DNA from: an uncultured Chloroflexota bacterium
GTDB lineage: Bacteria; Chloroflexota; Chloroflexia; Chloroflexales; Chloroflexaceae
Direction of reading: 5' to 3'
Length of the DNA stretch: 37,559 bases
Assembly: GCA_937120965.1 (NCBI GenBank)
Contig: CAKZKA010000096.1
Coordinates: 1-37,559 of the forward strand
How positions within the stretch are numbered: position 1 is the first letter of the stretch; each line of letters starts with the position of its first letter. Shown piece by piece: positions 26,597 to 35,054 of the stretch. The translations under genes and the position numbers were made by a program. The notes under the pieces were generated by a model, which was not told the DNA's origin, did not search any database, and saw nothing but the letters and a program-made list of their open reading frames with translations.

Positions 26597-27567
26597 TGTG
26601 GCACCTCGTGGATGGCGTCAAAGGGCATGCGGCGCAGACGGTGGGGCAAGGCCAGTTCGGCGGCCTGACGCACGTCCTCATCCTCTACCCGTTCCCGCCC
26701 GTGCCAGGCAGCCAGAGCTCTGGCTGTCTTCAGCGTGATAATGTCGGCACGGTGCCCATCCACCCCCAGCTCCTGGCACTGCCGGGCAATGGCGAGCATC
26801 CGGGCGCGTTCGACCGTGACCCGGGGGTGCACTTCGAGGGCCGCAACGATGCGTTCGCGCAACCGGTCAGTCTCTGCGGCCCACCGGCGGGCGAAGCCGA
26901 CCGGGTCGGTCTCATAGTCCAGCCGCCGTTCCATGATCGCCACACGTTCCTCGGTATCCCGAATGCCCTCGACCCGCACACACAACCCGAAGCGGTCGAG
27001 GAGTTGCGGGCGCAACTCGCCCTCTTCGGGGTTCATCGTGCCGACCAGAGTAAAGCGGGCCGGATGGCTGAAGGATATTCCCTCACGCTCGACCGTATTG
27101 ACTCCCAGTGCAGCCGCATCGAGCAGAATGTCTACCAGATGGTCATCGAGCAGGTTGACCTCGTCCACATACAGGAAGCCACGATGGGCCTGAGCCAGCA
27201 GACCCGGCTCGAAGCGCTTCTCACCGTGCTTGAGGGCGTACTCCAGATCAAGCGTACCGACAACGCGGTCTTCGGTGGCGCCAACCGGCAATTCAACCAC
27301 GCGCACCTTGCGCCAGACTACCAGCGCGTCGGCTGGCAGCCCATCGCGCCAGTGGTCGTCTGGCGCGCGCTGGAAGGCATCGCCGGCAACCACCGGGATT
27401 TCCGGCAGAATATCGGCCAGGGCGCGCACGGCGGTGGACTTGGCGGTGCCCTTCTCGCCACGAATGAGCACTCCAGAGATGCGCGGGTCAATCACGTTCA
27501 GGATCAGCGCCAGCTTCATGCGCTCCTGACCCACGATCGCTGCGAAGGGGTACGGAACCGGTTCCAT
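26593..27567 (-). CDS. ChlI/BchI-type AAA+ chelatase subunit
   Basis: A 324-aa AAA+ ATPase that forms a hexameric ring with the ChlD-type subunit and drives metal insertion by the large subunit. Seen: Walker [10 protein letters not shown] (37-45), Walker B FLYVDEV (131-137), sensor-1 '[11 protein letters not shown]' and 'LLDRFGL'. Length is close to the usual BchI (about 340-350 aa). It sits between chlD-type (6-base gap) and cobN (4-base overlap), so it most likely serves CobN in place of CobS, as known for many bacteria that lack CobST. It could also be shared with a magnesium chelatase. Confidence 0.9.
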   Translation of the reverse strand: MEPVPYPFAAIVGQERMKLALILNVIDPRISGVLIRGEKGTAKSTAVRALADILPEIPVVAGDAFQRAPDDHWRDGLPADALVVWRKVRVVELPVGATEDRVVGTLDLEYALKHGEKRFEPGLLAQAHRGFLYVDEVNLLDDHLVDILLDAAALGVNTVEREGISFSHPARFTLVGTMNPEEGELRPQLLDRFGLCVRVEGIRDTEERVAIMERRLDYETDPVGFARRWAAETDRLRERIVAALEVHPRVTVERARMLAIARQCQELGVDGHRADIITLKTARALAAWHGRERVEDEDVRQAAELALPHRLRRMPFDAIHEVPQ

Positions 27568-27573
27568 AGGAGG

Positions 27574-29445
27574 TCACCTCGATTGTACAAGGGCGATCAG
27601 ATCATTGGCTCTGAGATCGTCGAGCGCGTAATATGCCGCGCCAAGGGCCTGAGCGAGGTCGCGGGCCAGGCCGAAGCGGACCACGCCGGGGGCCTCGGTG
27701 TCTACCACAATCGGGGTCAGGCGTGGCTCAAGCGCCAGATGTTCGGCAATACGTAGGGCCTCACCCCATGGATCGGCGCCGGGGGTCACGGCAAGATTGG
27801 CCTTGCCGTCGGTGATCACCACCAGGATGGGGCGGGCGGCAGGCTCTCTTGCCAGGTGCAAACGCACGACCCGCGTGGCTTCGGCCAGGCCCGCAGCGAG
27901 TGGAGTGCGTCCGCCGACCGGAAGGGCGCGCAATTGCCGCGCGGCCAGTTCAATGGACGCTGTTGGAGGCAGGACCAGAGTTGCCCCGTGGCGCCGGAAG
28001 GTGATCAGGGCCACACGGTCACGCTTCTGGTAAGCATCGGTAAGCAGGGCCATAATGGCGCCTTTGGTTGCAACCATGCGCCCCCGGGCGCCCATCGAAC
28101 CGCTGGCATCCACCACGAAGAGCAAAAAGTTGCCGATACGCCGCTCGCGCTGGCGCTCTTGCAGATCCTGAGGACGAATGGCGATTGCCATTCCCTGCGG
28201 ACGTGAACGGTGATGTTGTTCGGGAGCGGCGGCCCGAATTGTCGCATCGAGGGCGATGTCGCGTCCACCCCGGCCAGGCACGGCCCGCACGTAGCGACCC
28301 AGGCGCATCGTCCGGGTGCGTGAGCGACGCCCGGAACCACGGCGTGTCAGACGGTCGCGGCGGGTCTCGATTCGCTGCGCCACGAAACCGCTGTCCACCT
28401 CAAAGACGCGCTCCCGATCAGCAGCGGGGTGGCTCGGTTCGGGGCCTGCTTCGGCGGGCGGAGGGCCGGGGCTGTCGGGAGGTGGCGCATCGCCGGGTAG
28501 CTGGAGATCAGGGGCGGGTGGCGAGTGGGCGGGTGGCGGCGGCGCCAGTTGGGGGGGCGGTGGGGGTGGCGGCGGCGGCGGCAGGGCCTCGCGCCGGCGG
28601 TGGCCCAGCACCAGCGGCGCCAGCCGTTCGATATCAGTCAGCGTAACCTCTGGCCGCCCCTCCAGTGCGGCCAGGGCCATCGCCGCGCGTTGCAGGGTCA
28701 GATCGGCACGGTGGCCCGCGACCTGGTGTTGAGCGCACAGTTCGGCGATGAACATACGCAGGCGTGAAGCCAGACCTACCCGGCCCATCTGCTCGCGCGC
28801 AGCCAGCAGTTGACCCCGCAGACGCTCCTCCTCGGCGTGAAAACGGCGCTGAAACTCCGGCGGATCGCGGTCGAACTGCTCACGACGCTCGAGGACGAGC
28901 ACCCGGCGCTCCAGATCCGCCTCAGCCCGCACCTCGACACAGAGGCCAAAGCGATCAAGCAGATGAGGGCGCAACTCACCCTCCTCAGGGTTCATCGTGC
29001 CTACCAGAGTTATGCGCGCCGCATGGGCCGCAGCGACACCCTCTCGCTCCACTCGATGCCAGCCTGCGGCCAGCGTATCGAGGATCACATCCACCAGGTG
29101 ATCGTCGAGCAGGTTGACTTCATCAATATAGAGGATGCCGCCATCGGCGCGGGCAAGCAGACCGGCCTGGAAGCGGCGGTGGCCCGTCTGGAGCGCAGCC
29201 CTCCAGTCCAACCCGCCCAGCAGCATCTCTTCAGTCGCATTGAGGGGCAATGTGACAAGAGGAAGTTCGGGCAGTACACTTTGCAATGCGCGCACCGCAG
29301 TAGACTTGGCGGTACCCTTGCCGCCACGGATCAGCACTCCGCCGATGGCCGGTTCAATCACTGCCAGCATAAGGGCCAGCTTCATTGTCTCTTGCCCGAC
29401 GAGCGCCGAGAAGGGGTAGGATGGAACAACTGGCAACCTGATCAC
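27574..29445 (-). CDS. ChlD-type chelatase subunit (AAA+ plus von Willebrand A domain)
   Basis: A 623-aa partner of the AAA+ subunit that links the ATPase ring to CobN. Seen: an intact AAA+ domain with Walker A GGKGTAKST (41-49) and Walker B ILYIDE (104-109), a proline-rich linker (about 288-345), and a VWA domain with the metal site DASGS (446-450) and 'VVITDGKAN'. The Walker A site is intact, unlike many ChlD proteins. I choose the GTG at 29445, which has GGAG about 8 bases upstream. An earlier TTG at 29505 lies inside a MITE and would add 20 unrelated residues. The start overlaps the 3' fragment of the disrupted adenosyltransferase gene. Confidence 0.88.
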   Translation of the reverse strand: MIRLPVVPSYPFSALVGQETMKLALMLAVIEPAIGGVLIRGGKGTAKSTAVRALQSVLPELPLVTLPLNATEEMLLGGLDWRAALQTGHRRFQAGLLARADGGILYIDEVNLLDDHLVDVILDTLAAGWHRVEREGVAAAHAARITLVGTMNPEEGELRPHLLDRFGLCVEVRAEADLERRVLVLERREQFDRDPPEFQRRFHAEEERLRGQLLAAREQMGRVGLASRLRMFIAELCAQHQVAGHRADLTLQRAAMALAALEGRPEVTLTDIERLAPLVLGHRRREALPPPPPPPPPPQLAPPPPAHSPPAPDLQLPGDAPPPDSPGPPPAEAGPEPSHPAADRERVFEVDSGFVAQRIETRRDRLTRRGSGRRSRTRTMRLGRYVRAVPGRGGRDIALDATIRAAAPEQHHRSRPQGMAIAIRPQDLQERQRERRIGNFLLFVVDASGSMGARGRMVATKGAIMALLTDAYQKRDRVALITFRRHGATLVLPPTASIELAARQLRALPVGGRTPLAAGLAEATRVVRLHLAREPAARPILVVITDGKANLAVTPGADPWGEALRIAEHLALEPRLTPIVVDTEAPGVVRFGLARDLAQALGAAYYALDDLRANDLIALVQSR

Positions 29446-29448
29446 AGC

Positions 29449-29943
29449 CGATGCTCCGCACGAAGAGACAGTCAGAGAGACGGTTGAGGTAGCGTATAAT
29501 ACCAATTACCGTTGATGATGCCGCATTGCCTGAAGCGATTTCATGCGTTGTGCTGCCCAGCGTGGCAATCCACAATCCAAAATCTAAAATCCAAAATGGT
29601 ATAACCTCGGCGTTACAGGCTCATCGCGAGCCAGCGCGACCACAGCACGCTCGGCGCGACGGCAGATCGTGCGCGCCATGAACAGGTGCGCCACAGCCAG
29701 GCTTCCCCCTGGGAGAATAAACTGACGTAACGGCGCCAGCGTTGCTTCGAGCTGATCGATAAGCTGTTCGAGAAGCGCCACATCTGCCGCCTGGACACGC
29801 GGAATGTGCCGCGTGTCTTCGATTGCGGTCAGATCGGAGCCGACAACGAAGAGCATATTCTGTATCCCGGCCAGCACCTTGTCCAGTTCGGAGTCATTGC
29901 TGTGCGCGCAGGCTACCCCAATCGCCGCATGGCACTCATCCAC
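29449..29943 (-). pseudogene. PduO-type cob(I)alamin adenosyltransferase, N-truncated and split by a MITE
   Basis: The family would attach adenosyl to cob(I)alamin. The first part (29943 to about 29603) reads VDECHAAIGVA, 'IQNMLFVVGSDL', 'FILPGGS' and ARTICRRAER, all typical of PduO/CobA2. It then enters the MITE and stops as RLYHFGF. On the far side of the MITE the missing end RYLNRLSDCLFV resumes at about 29496. About 26 N-terminal residues, including the TGDxGxT ATP motif, are also absent: a TGA lies directly before the GTG start and the upstream DNA encodes the BtuD C-terminus. The protein is therefore very unlikely to be active. Exact repair of the split is ambiguous by one or two bases. 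Confidence 0.85.
29499..29602 (+). mobile_element. 104-bp MITE, copy 1 (inside adenosyltransferase gene)
   Basis: Bounded by ATACCAATT and AATGGTAT, imperfect inverted ends. Its reverse complement at 34002-34105 differs at one position out of 104. No coding capacity. TA-rich flanks suggest insertion at TA, as for IS630/mariner-type elements, but the target duplication cannot be fixed because both flanks contain several TA steps. Confidence 0.85.
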
Positions 29944-30953
29944 TCACGCACCAGCGCCACTACCTCGCGCAGCGAGGCGACCCGCTGCGGTGGAGCGCCG
30001 TCGAACCACACGTTCCAGCGTGGCGCCAGATCGCTGCCGGAGATGATCACGCGAGCCAGCGCTGGCTCCTCACCGCCGACGATCTGGCACCCGGCCCGCT
30101 CCAGGGCACGGGCGGTCCATGCGCCGATCAGGCCGTCGCCGGTCAGCGCGACGCGCCAGTAGGCCGGGGGGTGAACGCGGAAGCTGCCCTGGTGACGATC
30201 AAAGCTGATGCCCTGGCTGGCAAAGGTTGCCTCAAAGGCCCCGCTGAGCACCAGATCTTCGGGCGCGCCTGTGCGCATCACGCCCTCTGGCGCCAGCAAC
30301 CAGAGCACATCGGCGCTGCGCAGGGCCAGATCCAGGTCATGGGTGGAGAGCAGCAGCGCCCGGTTGGTCTCACGCGCCAGACGGCGCAACAGACCCATCA
30401 TCTCCACTCGCCGCGGCAGGTCCAGGAAGGCAGTTGGCTCATCGAGGATCATCACCAGCGGCTCCTGGGCCAGCGCCCGCGCCACCATCACCCGTTGACG
30501 CTCGCCGTCGCTCAGTTCGTGGACGAGCCTCCCTGCGAGGCTTACCGCATCAACCGCTTCCAGCGCCCAGCGCGCCACCTCCTCGTCTCGCGGTGTCAGC
30601 CGCCCGGTCCAGTCGGTGTGCGGATGGCGCCCGAGGGCAACCAGCGCGTAGGCGGTCAACTGGCCCACCTCGATGCGCTCGGTCAGCACCACGCTGAGGC
30701 GGCGGGCCACCTCGCGCGGGCTGAGGGTGGCAAGATCGGCGCCGTCGAGGAGCACGCGCCCACCCAGGGGCGGCTGCATCCCGACCAGGGTGCGCAGCAG
30801 GGTAGACTTGCCCACGCCGTTCGGCCCCAGCAGGCACACCACCTCGCCAGCGTGGAGGGCCAGGTTCAAATCAGCGGCGATGACCCGTCGTGGCCCACGC
30901 CGGGGGGCGTAGCCAATGCTCAGATCTTCAGTTGCCAGTACAGTGGCACTCAT
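29913..30953 (-). CDS. btuD: Corrinoid ABC transporter ATPase (BtuD type) with C-terminal extension
   Basis: A 346-aa cytoplasmic ATPase that powers the BtuC permease. Seen: Walker A GPNGVGKST (43-51), signature LSDGERQ (147-153), Walker B VMILDEP (167-173) and switch His205 (LLLSTHD). About 90 residues follow the ATPase domain; such tails occur in BtuD/FecE-like proteins of archaea and Chloroflexi and their role is unknown. The family also covers iron-siderophore and haem transporters; cobalamin specificity is inferred from the neighbours. The ATG at 30953 has a G-rich site just upstream, which is part of a repeat. The 3' end overlaps the adenosyltransferase fragment by 31 bases. Confidence 0.85.
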   Translation of the reverse strand: MSATVLATEDLSIGYAPRRGPRRVIAADLNLALHAGEVVCLLGPNGVGKSTLLRTLVGMQPPLGGRVLLDGADLATLSPREVARRLSVVLTERIEVGQLTAYALVALGRHPHTDWTGRLTPRDEEVARWALEAVDAVSLAGRLVHELSDGERQRVMVARALAQEPLVMILDEPTAFLDLPRRVEMMGLLRRLARETNRALLLSTHDLDLALRSADVLWLLAPEGVMRTGAPEDLVLSGAFEATFASQGISFDRHQGSFRVHPPAYWRVALTGDGLIGAWTARALERAGCQIVGGEEPALARVIISGSDLAPRWNVWFDGAPPQRVASLREVVALVREWMSAMRRLG

Positions 30954-31337
30954 CGGACCCCCTCCCTGCGGGGAGGCGCCCGGTTCCCTCCCCCAGCGGG
31001 GGAGGGCCAGGGAAGGGGCGGCCCTCCCAGAGATACCCCACGTTCATCGCGGCGGTGTGCGCCATGCGTATGACCGTCTGAGGTGAACATATGGGGAAAC
31101 CGGGTTTCCCCACCTGTGGTGAGCTTGCCGAACCACCCCCCTCCCTGCGGGGAGGCGCCCGGTTCCCTCCCCCAGCGGGGGAGGGCCAGGGAGGGGGCGG
31201 CCCTCCCAGAGATACCCCACGTTCATCGCGGCGGTGTGCGCCATGCGCATGACCGTCTAACGTGAACATAGGGAACCCGGGGTTGCCCCACGCCCCCGCC
31301 TGCCGGGGCGCCCGGCGCCCTTCACGCCGGTCAGGTG
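30954..31337. repeat. Tandem 179-bp duplication of intergenic repeats between btuC and btuD
   Basis: The unit starting at 30961 (CCTCCCTGCGGGGAGGCGCC) recurs at 31140, with few differences for about 130 bases up to the GTGAACATA motif. The first unit contains an intact palindrome (31093-31111), while at the end of the second it is diverged (31269-31287). The gap carries no gene and breaks the otherwise tight transporter operon. Confidence 0.85.
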
Positions 31338-32438
31338 TCATACACCAAAGGCGCCCCTCCCGACACCACGGCGTAGAATAATCCAGACCACCACCGGCGC
31401 GCCGATCAGCGCCGTGATGGCGTTCAACGGCAGCACTACACTCGTGCCGGGGGCCTGGGCGGCCAGGTCGGCCAGGAGCGCGGCAGTGGCGCCGACCAGG
31501 GCGCAGGCCGGGATCAGCACGCGGTGGTCGGCGCTGCGAAACACGGCCCGGCAGAGATGGGGGATGGCGATGCCCAGAAAGGCGATTGGCCCGCAGAAGG
31601 CCGTCACCGTCCCGGCAAGCACAGCGCCGCTGGCAACAATCCCCACCCGCGCCCGGCGGATGTCCAGTCCCATACTGCGGGCATAGGCTTCGCCCAGCAG
31701 CAGCGCATTGAGCGCCTTGGTCAGCATCAGGGCCAGCAGCAGGCCAAGGCCAATAGTGGGGGCCAGCACGCGCATCTGGGTCCAGGTTACTCCGCCAAAG
31801 CTGCCGAAGCTCCAGGCGATGTAGGCCTGAATGCGCTCAGCGATGCTGAAGTAGAGCAGCAGGCTGACAATCGCGCTGGTCAGGTAGCCGATCATCAGTC
31901 CCAGGATGAGCAGGGTCACGCTGCTCTGTACCCGCCGGGCCAGCACGAGCACCAGGACAAGCACCGCGCCTGCGCCGAGGCTGGCCGCCGCCACCAGGCT
32001 CAGGTTGCCCAGCAGACCGGCGACCGCAAGCAGCGTGTTGTTCGCCGCGCCGACGCTCAGCACCACCAGCGCCACACCCAGACTGGCTCCCGAACTGACC
32101 CCCAGCACAAAGGGGTCGGCCAGGGGATTGCGAAAGAGGGTTTGCATCTGCAACCCGCTAACGCCCAGGGCTGCGCCGGCCAGGGTCGCCGTTAGCGCCT
32201 TGGGGAGGCGAAAGTCGTTGACAATCGTCGTCCAGGTTGTGCGCATCGGCTCGCCGCCAATCAGAATCGTCAACACCTGATCAAGAGGAATGCGTACCGA
32301 GCCGAGCGCCAGACTCAGCATGAAGGCTCCAGCCCAGATCAGCGCCATCACGACCAGTGCCAGCGGTCGCAATCCCAGGCGCGGCCAGGGTGAGGCGGTA
32401 GCGGAGGCTTCGGTAGTCGTCCGGGTCATTTCGGCCAT
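31338..32438 (-). CDS. btuC: Corrinoid ABC transporter permease (BtuC/FecCD family)
   Basis: A 366-aa permease with about ten membrane helices. Seen: the family blocks 'LRLPR.L'-like 'DFRLPKALTATLAGAALGVSG', 'NPLADPFVLGVSSGA', and 'GPIAFLGIAIPHLCRAVF' in the order usual for BtuC/FecCD. A 25-residue hydrophilic N-terminus precedes helix 1. AAGGAG lies 7 bases before the ATG. The upstream DUF4430 gene ends 11 bases before it, so these two are in one operon. Cobalamin as substrate is inferred from DUF4430, toroid, CobN and CbiZ neighbours; no BtuF-type binding protein gene is present. Confidence 0.87.
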   Translation of the reverse strand: MAEMTRTTTEASATASPWPRLGLRPLALVVMALIWAGAFMLSLALGSVRIPLDQVLTILIGGEPMRTTWTTIVNDFRLPKALTATLAGAALGVSGLQMQTLFRNPLADPFVLGVSSGASLGVALVVLSVGAANNTLLAVAGLLGNLSLVAAASLGAGAVLVLVLVLARRVQSSVTLLILGLMIGYLTSAIVSLLLYFSIAERIQAYIAWSFGSFGGVTWTQMRVLAPTIGLGLLLALMLTKALNALLLGEAYARSMGLDIRRARVGIVASGAVLAGTVTAFCGPIAFLGIAIPHLCRAVFRSADHRVLIPACALVGATAALLADLAAQAPGTSVVLPLNAITALIGAPVVVWIILRRGVGRGAFGV

Positions 32439-32449
32439 CGGTAACTCCT

Positions 32450-33763
32450 TTACACGAGCGCATCATCATCATCCAGGCTGCGCCTGGCGCGGCGCTGCGC
32501 CACGATAAGGGCCAGCAGCAGCGCCAGGTATGCCCCAACTGCAAGCGCCAGCCAGAGGAAAAAGCCCGCCGGCGGATCGAAGCTCCGTTGGGCAAAGGCT
32601 GACGGCGCCGGGTATGCCGGTGGTTCCTCGGGCTGCGCCGTAGCAACCTCAGACGCTCCAGCAGCCGGTTGAGTGGCGCGAGGCGCTGGCGGAGCGCGCG
32701 ACGATGGCGCAGTTGAGATCGGCGCCGGCCCGCTGACGCCTGCCGGCGCTTGACCATCCGTCGGCGTGGGCCGGGCAGGCGGAACGGCAAACTCGGTCTG
32801 GAGGATCGCTGCCGTTGCTGTCAGATCGAGCCCGGGTGTCGGGGAGAGGGTCGCCGAGGGCATCGGCAGCGTGGGCGATGGTTCATCGATTGCCACCCGC
32901 GGCGTGACCAGAGGCAGTGGAGTTTCCGCGGCAGCGCCGCGCACCAGCGGCAGATGGATCGCGACTGACTCGCGCGCCGAGACAGTAGTCGTAGGTGAAG
33001 GCCGCACAAACGTCGGTAGGGTCTGACGTGTCGGCGATGCCGCCGGCAAAACTATCGGCGGGTTCACTTCCGGCGGGCGTGACTGCTCCTCCGGCGCCGG
33101 CAGGATTGTAGCAGTGGGTGGCTGTGTGTCCGTTGGCGCCGGGGTATCGTTCGGCGCCGGGGTATCGGTTGAGGTTGGCGTAGCGGTGGGCGTTGCGGTC
33201 GGTGTTGCCGCAGCGCAGATCTCCGCGAAGCTCACCACCCGCGATGGACGGGCTGCACCCTGACCGTGTCCATCGCCCGGGTAGCCCCAGACCCATGCCT
33301 CAACATCACCGGGGAACACCCGTCGGCGGCTCAGATGAACCTCGGCCGGTTCAGGGCGCTGCCAGGCTCCATTGCGGAGCCGGTAGCTCAGCCAGAGGCG
33401 GCTCTGTGGCGCATCACCGGCATAGGCGCAGTAGCACGCCTCTGCTGGACATCCCTCGCTGCCGATGCGGCACACGGCAGTATTCCCGTACTCACGAAAC
33501 ATCTGCACCTCAATCGGCGCGCTCAAGAGGAGTTCTTCGGCACTTACCCCAAAAACATCGCCGGTATCTATACAGAACGTCTCGATGCGCCCATTGCCAT
33601 ACTCGACCACCAGCCCGGCCCGGGTCGGCTGTTGGGCGCGGATCCAACCTGCCAGGGGCAGCCCTGGTACCAGGCCGATCCCCAGTGTCAGCGTAACCAG
33701 AACACCGATCAGATGGCCGATCGTTCTACGCTGAAGTGGGCCAGGTTGTCGAAAGAACTTCAT
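32450..33763 (-). CDS. Membrane-anchored exported protein with DUF4430-like (transcobalamin beta-type) domain
   Basis: A 437-aa surface protein. Seen: an N-terminal hydrophobic export segment, a domain at about residues 45-185 with 'GLVVEYGNGRIETFC', a Cys-rich 'VCRIGSEGCPAEACYC', and 'GDVEAWVWG', then a long Pro/Thr/Ala stalk (about 190-395), a C-terminal membrane helix and a basic-then-acidic tail. The globular part aligns in order with the shorter protein at 34089-34685, and the pattern W...G.W...GDV.GW.WG is that of DUF4430, the family related to the transcobalamin C-terminal domain. It would hold a corrinoid-binding beta domain above the BtuC permease. The start at 33763 is chosen because the frame upstream is repeat DNA. 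Confidence 0.75.
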   Translation of the reverse strand: MKFFRQPGPLQRRTIGHLIGVLVTLTLGIGLVPGLPLAGWIRAQQPTRAGLVVEYGNGRIETFCIDTGDVFGVSAEELLLSAPIEVQMFREYGNTAVCRIGSEGCPAEACYCAYAGDAPQSRLWLSYRLRNGAWQRPEPAEVHLSRRRVFPGDVEAWVWGYPGDGHGQGAARPSRVVSFAEICAAATPTATPTATPTSTDTPAPNDTPAPTDTQPPTATILPAPEEQSRPPEVNPPIVLPAASPTRQTLPTFVRPSPTTTVSARESVAIHLPLVRGAAAETPLPLVTPRVAIDEPSPTLPMPSATLSPTPGLDLTATAAILQTEFAVPPARPTPTDGQAPAGVSGPAPISTAPSSRAPPAPRATQPAAGASEVATAQPEEPPAYPAPSAFAQRSFDPPAGFFLWLALAVGAYLALLLALIVAQRRARRSLDDDDALV

Positions 33764-33767
33764 CTGA

Positions 33768-33915
33768 GGTGAACATACGGGGAAACCCGCGTTCCCCACC
33801 TGCGGTGAGCCTGTCGAACCGCACCCCTGCCTGTGGGGGCGCCAGCCGCTCCCACCAGCAATTGGGACATGGGGAAACCGGGTTTCCCCAACCCCCTCCC
33901 TGAGGGGGGTTGGGA
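33768..33915. repeat. Composite palindromic repeat
   Basis: Two palindromes (33779-33797, 33871-33889) and the 'CTGTCGAACCGCACCCCTGC' module, as at 13985-14125. It directly abuts the start of the DUF4430 gene, so it has replaced or supplies its leader; no ribosome site is seen there. Confidence 0.75.
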
Positions 33916-34001
33916 AAGCGCAGCCCTCCCAAGAACAACCATGTTCATGCTGTGGAAGAGCGCAGCCTTTTCACGAACTGCAATCCGAAATCTGCAATCT
34001 A

Positions 34002-34105
34002 ATACCATTTTGGATTTTAGATTTTGGATTGTGGATTGCCACGCTGGGCAGCACAACGCTTGAAATCGCTTCAGGCAATGCGGCATCATCAACGGTAATT
34101 GGTAT
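34002..34105 (-). mobile_element. 104-bp MITE, copy 2
   Basis: Reverse complement of the element at 29499-29602 with a single mismatch. Its right edge supplies the last codons and the stop of the DUF4430 gene that ends at 34089. Confidence 0.85.
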
Positions 34106-34685
34106 AAAACGATGTACGACTCACCAGCGGCAGATACACGCGCCTGTCAGCAGCCGCCTGACAGGGATTGCCGAAACGCTCATCAAAGACCGGGCCATCA
34201 GCGCCATTCGACCAGATCCACCCGTCTACATCGCCATCGCGCACCACCCGGCTACTGGCGCCAACAGGCGAGATTTGCCAGCCGCCTCGTTCGAGGAGCC
34301 AGTACTGCCAGTAGCGCGGCGGGTAGGCGCACAGACAGCGATCTGCCGGACAGCCTACATCGGCAATGCCACAGATAAATGCGCCATAGCGCTCGTCATT
34401 CACGGCGGCGAAGGGCAATCCCGAGCGCTCAAGCAGCGCCAGCCCGCTGATCCACTCCTCATCGAAGCTAACGCACTGGCTAACTACCTCATTGGGACCA
34501 GTTCGCACAATCAACCCGGCCTGGTTCTGGCGCGTGGGGCCGCTGTGTGGTATTGCCGGCGAGGGGATCGCCAGCGTAACCAGCAGCAGGGCCAGGCAGA
34601 CACCCAGGAGAGCGCGCCAGCGACGCGCCCCATCGTGGCGCGCTATGGAGTGTTGGCGATGGCGCTGTTTTCGGTGGTTGGGCAT
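34089..34685 (-). CDS. Short exported protein with DUF4430-like (transcobalamin beta-type) domain
   Basis: A 198-aa exported protein. Seen: a basic N-terminus and one hydrophobic export segment (about 25-45), then a single domain with 'AGLIVRTGPNEVVSQC', 'ICGIADVGCPADRCLC', 'YWQYWLLERGGW' and 'VRDGDVDGWIWS', which fits DUF4430. Five cysteines are shared in position with the longer paralogue. The C-terminus has 'VYLPLVSR', like the toroid protein's 'RYLPIVGR', and is followed by 'TSFYTNYR', the last residues encoded by the inserted MITE. The chosen ATG has AGGA a few bases upstream. Position between the toroid and btuC genes suggests it works with both. Confidence 0.75.
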   Translation of the reverse strand: MPNHRKQRHRQHSIARHDGARRWRALLGVCLALLLVTLAIPSPAIPHSGPTRQNQAGLIVRTGPNEVVSQCVSFDEEWISGLALLERSGLPFAAVNDERYGAFICGIADVGCPADRCLCAYPPRYWQYWLLERGGWQISPVGASSRVVRDGDVDGWIWSNGADGPVFDERFGNPCQAAADRRVYLPLVSRTSFYTNYR

Positions 34686-34730
34686 TGTCCTGATGTAAAA
34701 AAATAGGAGAAACCGGGTTTCCCCATCCTC

Positions 34731-35054
34731 TCAGGGATAGAGTTTTTGGCGGATGGCGTCCTGATGGGCTGCTGGCCCTCACCCCCTCCCCTGGAAGGGT
34801 TCAGAGGCGGACCGAACATCCGAGCCAACGTGGCTTGCGCCGCATTGGAACGCCCCCGCGCACGGCTCTGGTCTCCCCTCTCCAGCTTCGCTGGAGAGGG
34901 GCAGGGGGTGAGGACGAACCAGCGCATCCCAACGCCAGAGCGCCCGTCGTCGCCCATATGTTCTGTCCGCCCCTGAACCTGGAAGGGGAGGAGGTAGGGG
35001 GGTGGGGTGTCCGGAGTCGGGCGGCGCAGCCCCCAAAAACTCTACACCTGAGAG
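34731..35054. repeat. Inverted repeat bracketing the second MITE-like element
   Basis: CCTCTCAGG..TAGAGTTTTTGG stands at about 34731-34751 and inverted at about 35032-35054, on either side of the element at 34799-34978. The gap between the toroid gene and the short DUF4430 gene (34686-35148) contains only these repeats. Confidence 0.6.
34799..34978. mobile_element. MITE-like dispersed element, copy 2
   Basis: About 180 bp with inverted ends (GTTCAGAGGCGGACCGAAC / GTTCTGTCCGCCCCTGAAC) and internal sequence shared with 21100-21302. Non-coding. Copy 1 is longer by about 23 bases because of an inserted 'CTTCGACAGGCTCAGCGCAG' segment. Confidence 0.7.

Noticed and set aside
29503-29505. TTG at 29505 as start of the ChlD-type gene
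   Set aside because: It lies in the MITE; the GTG at 29445 has a well-placed GGAG site and begins the family-like sequence.
29584-29943. 119-codon frame as a complete adenosyltransferase
   Set aside because: It lacks the N-terminal ATP motif, and its conserved C-terminus is found beyond an inserted MITE.
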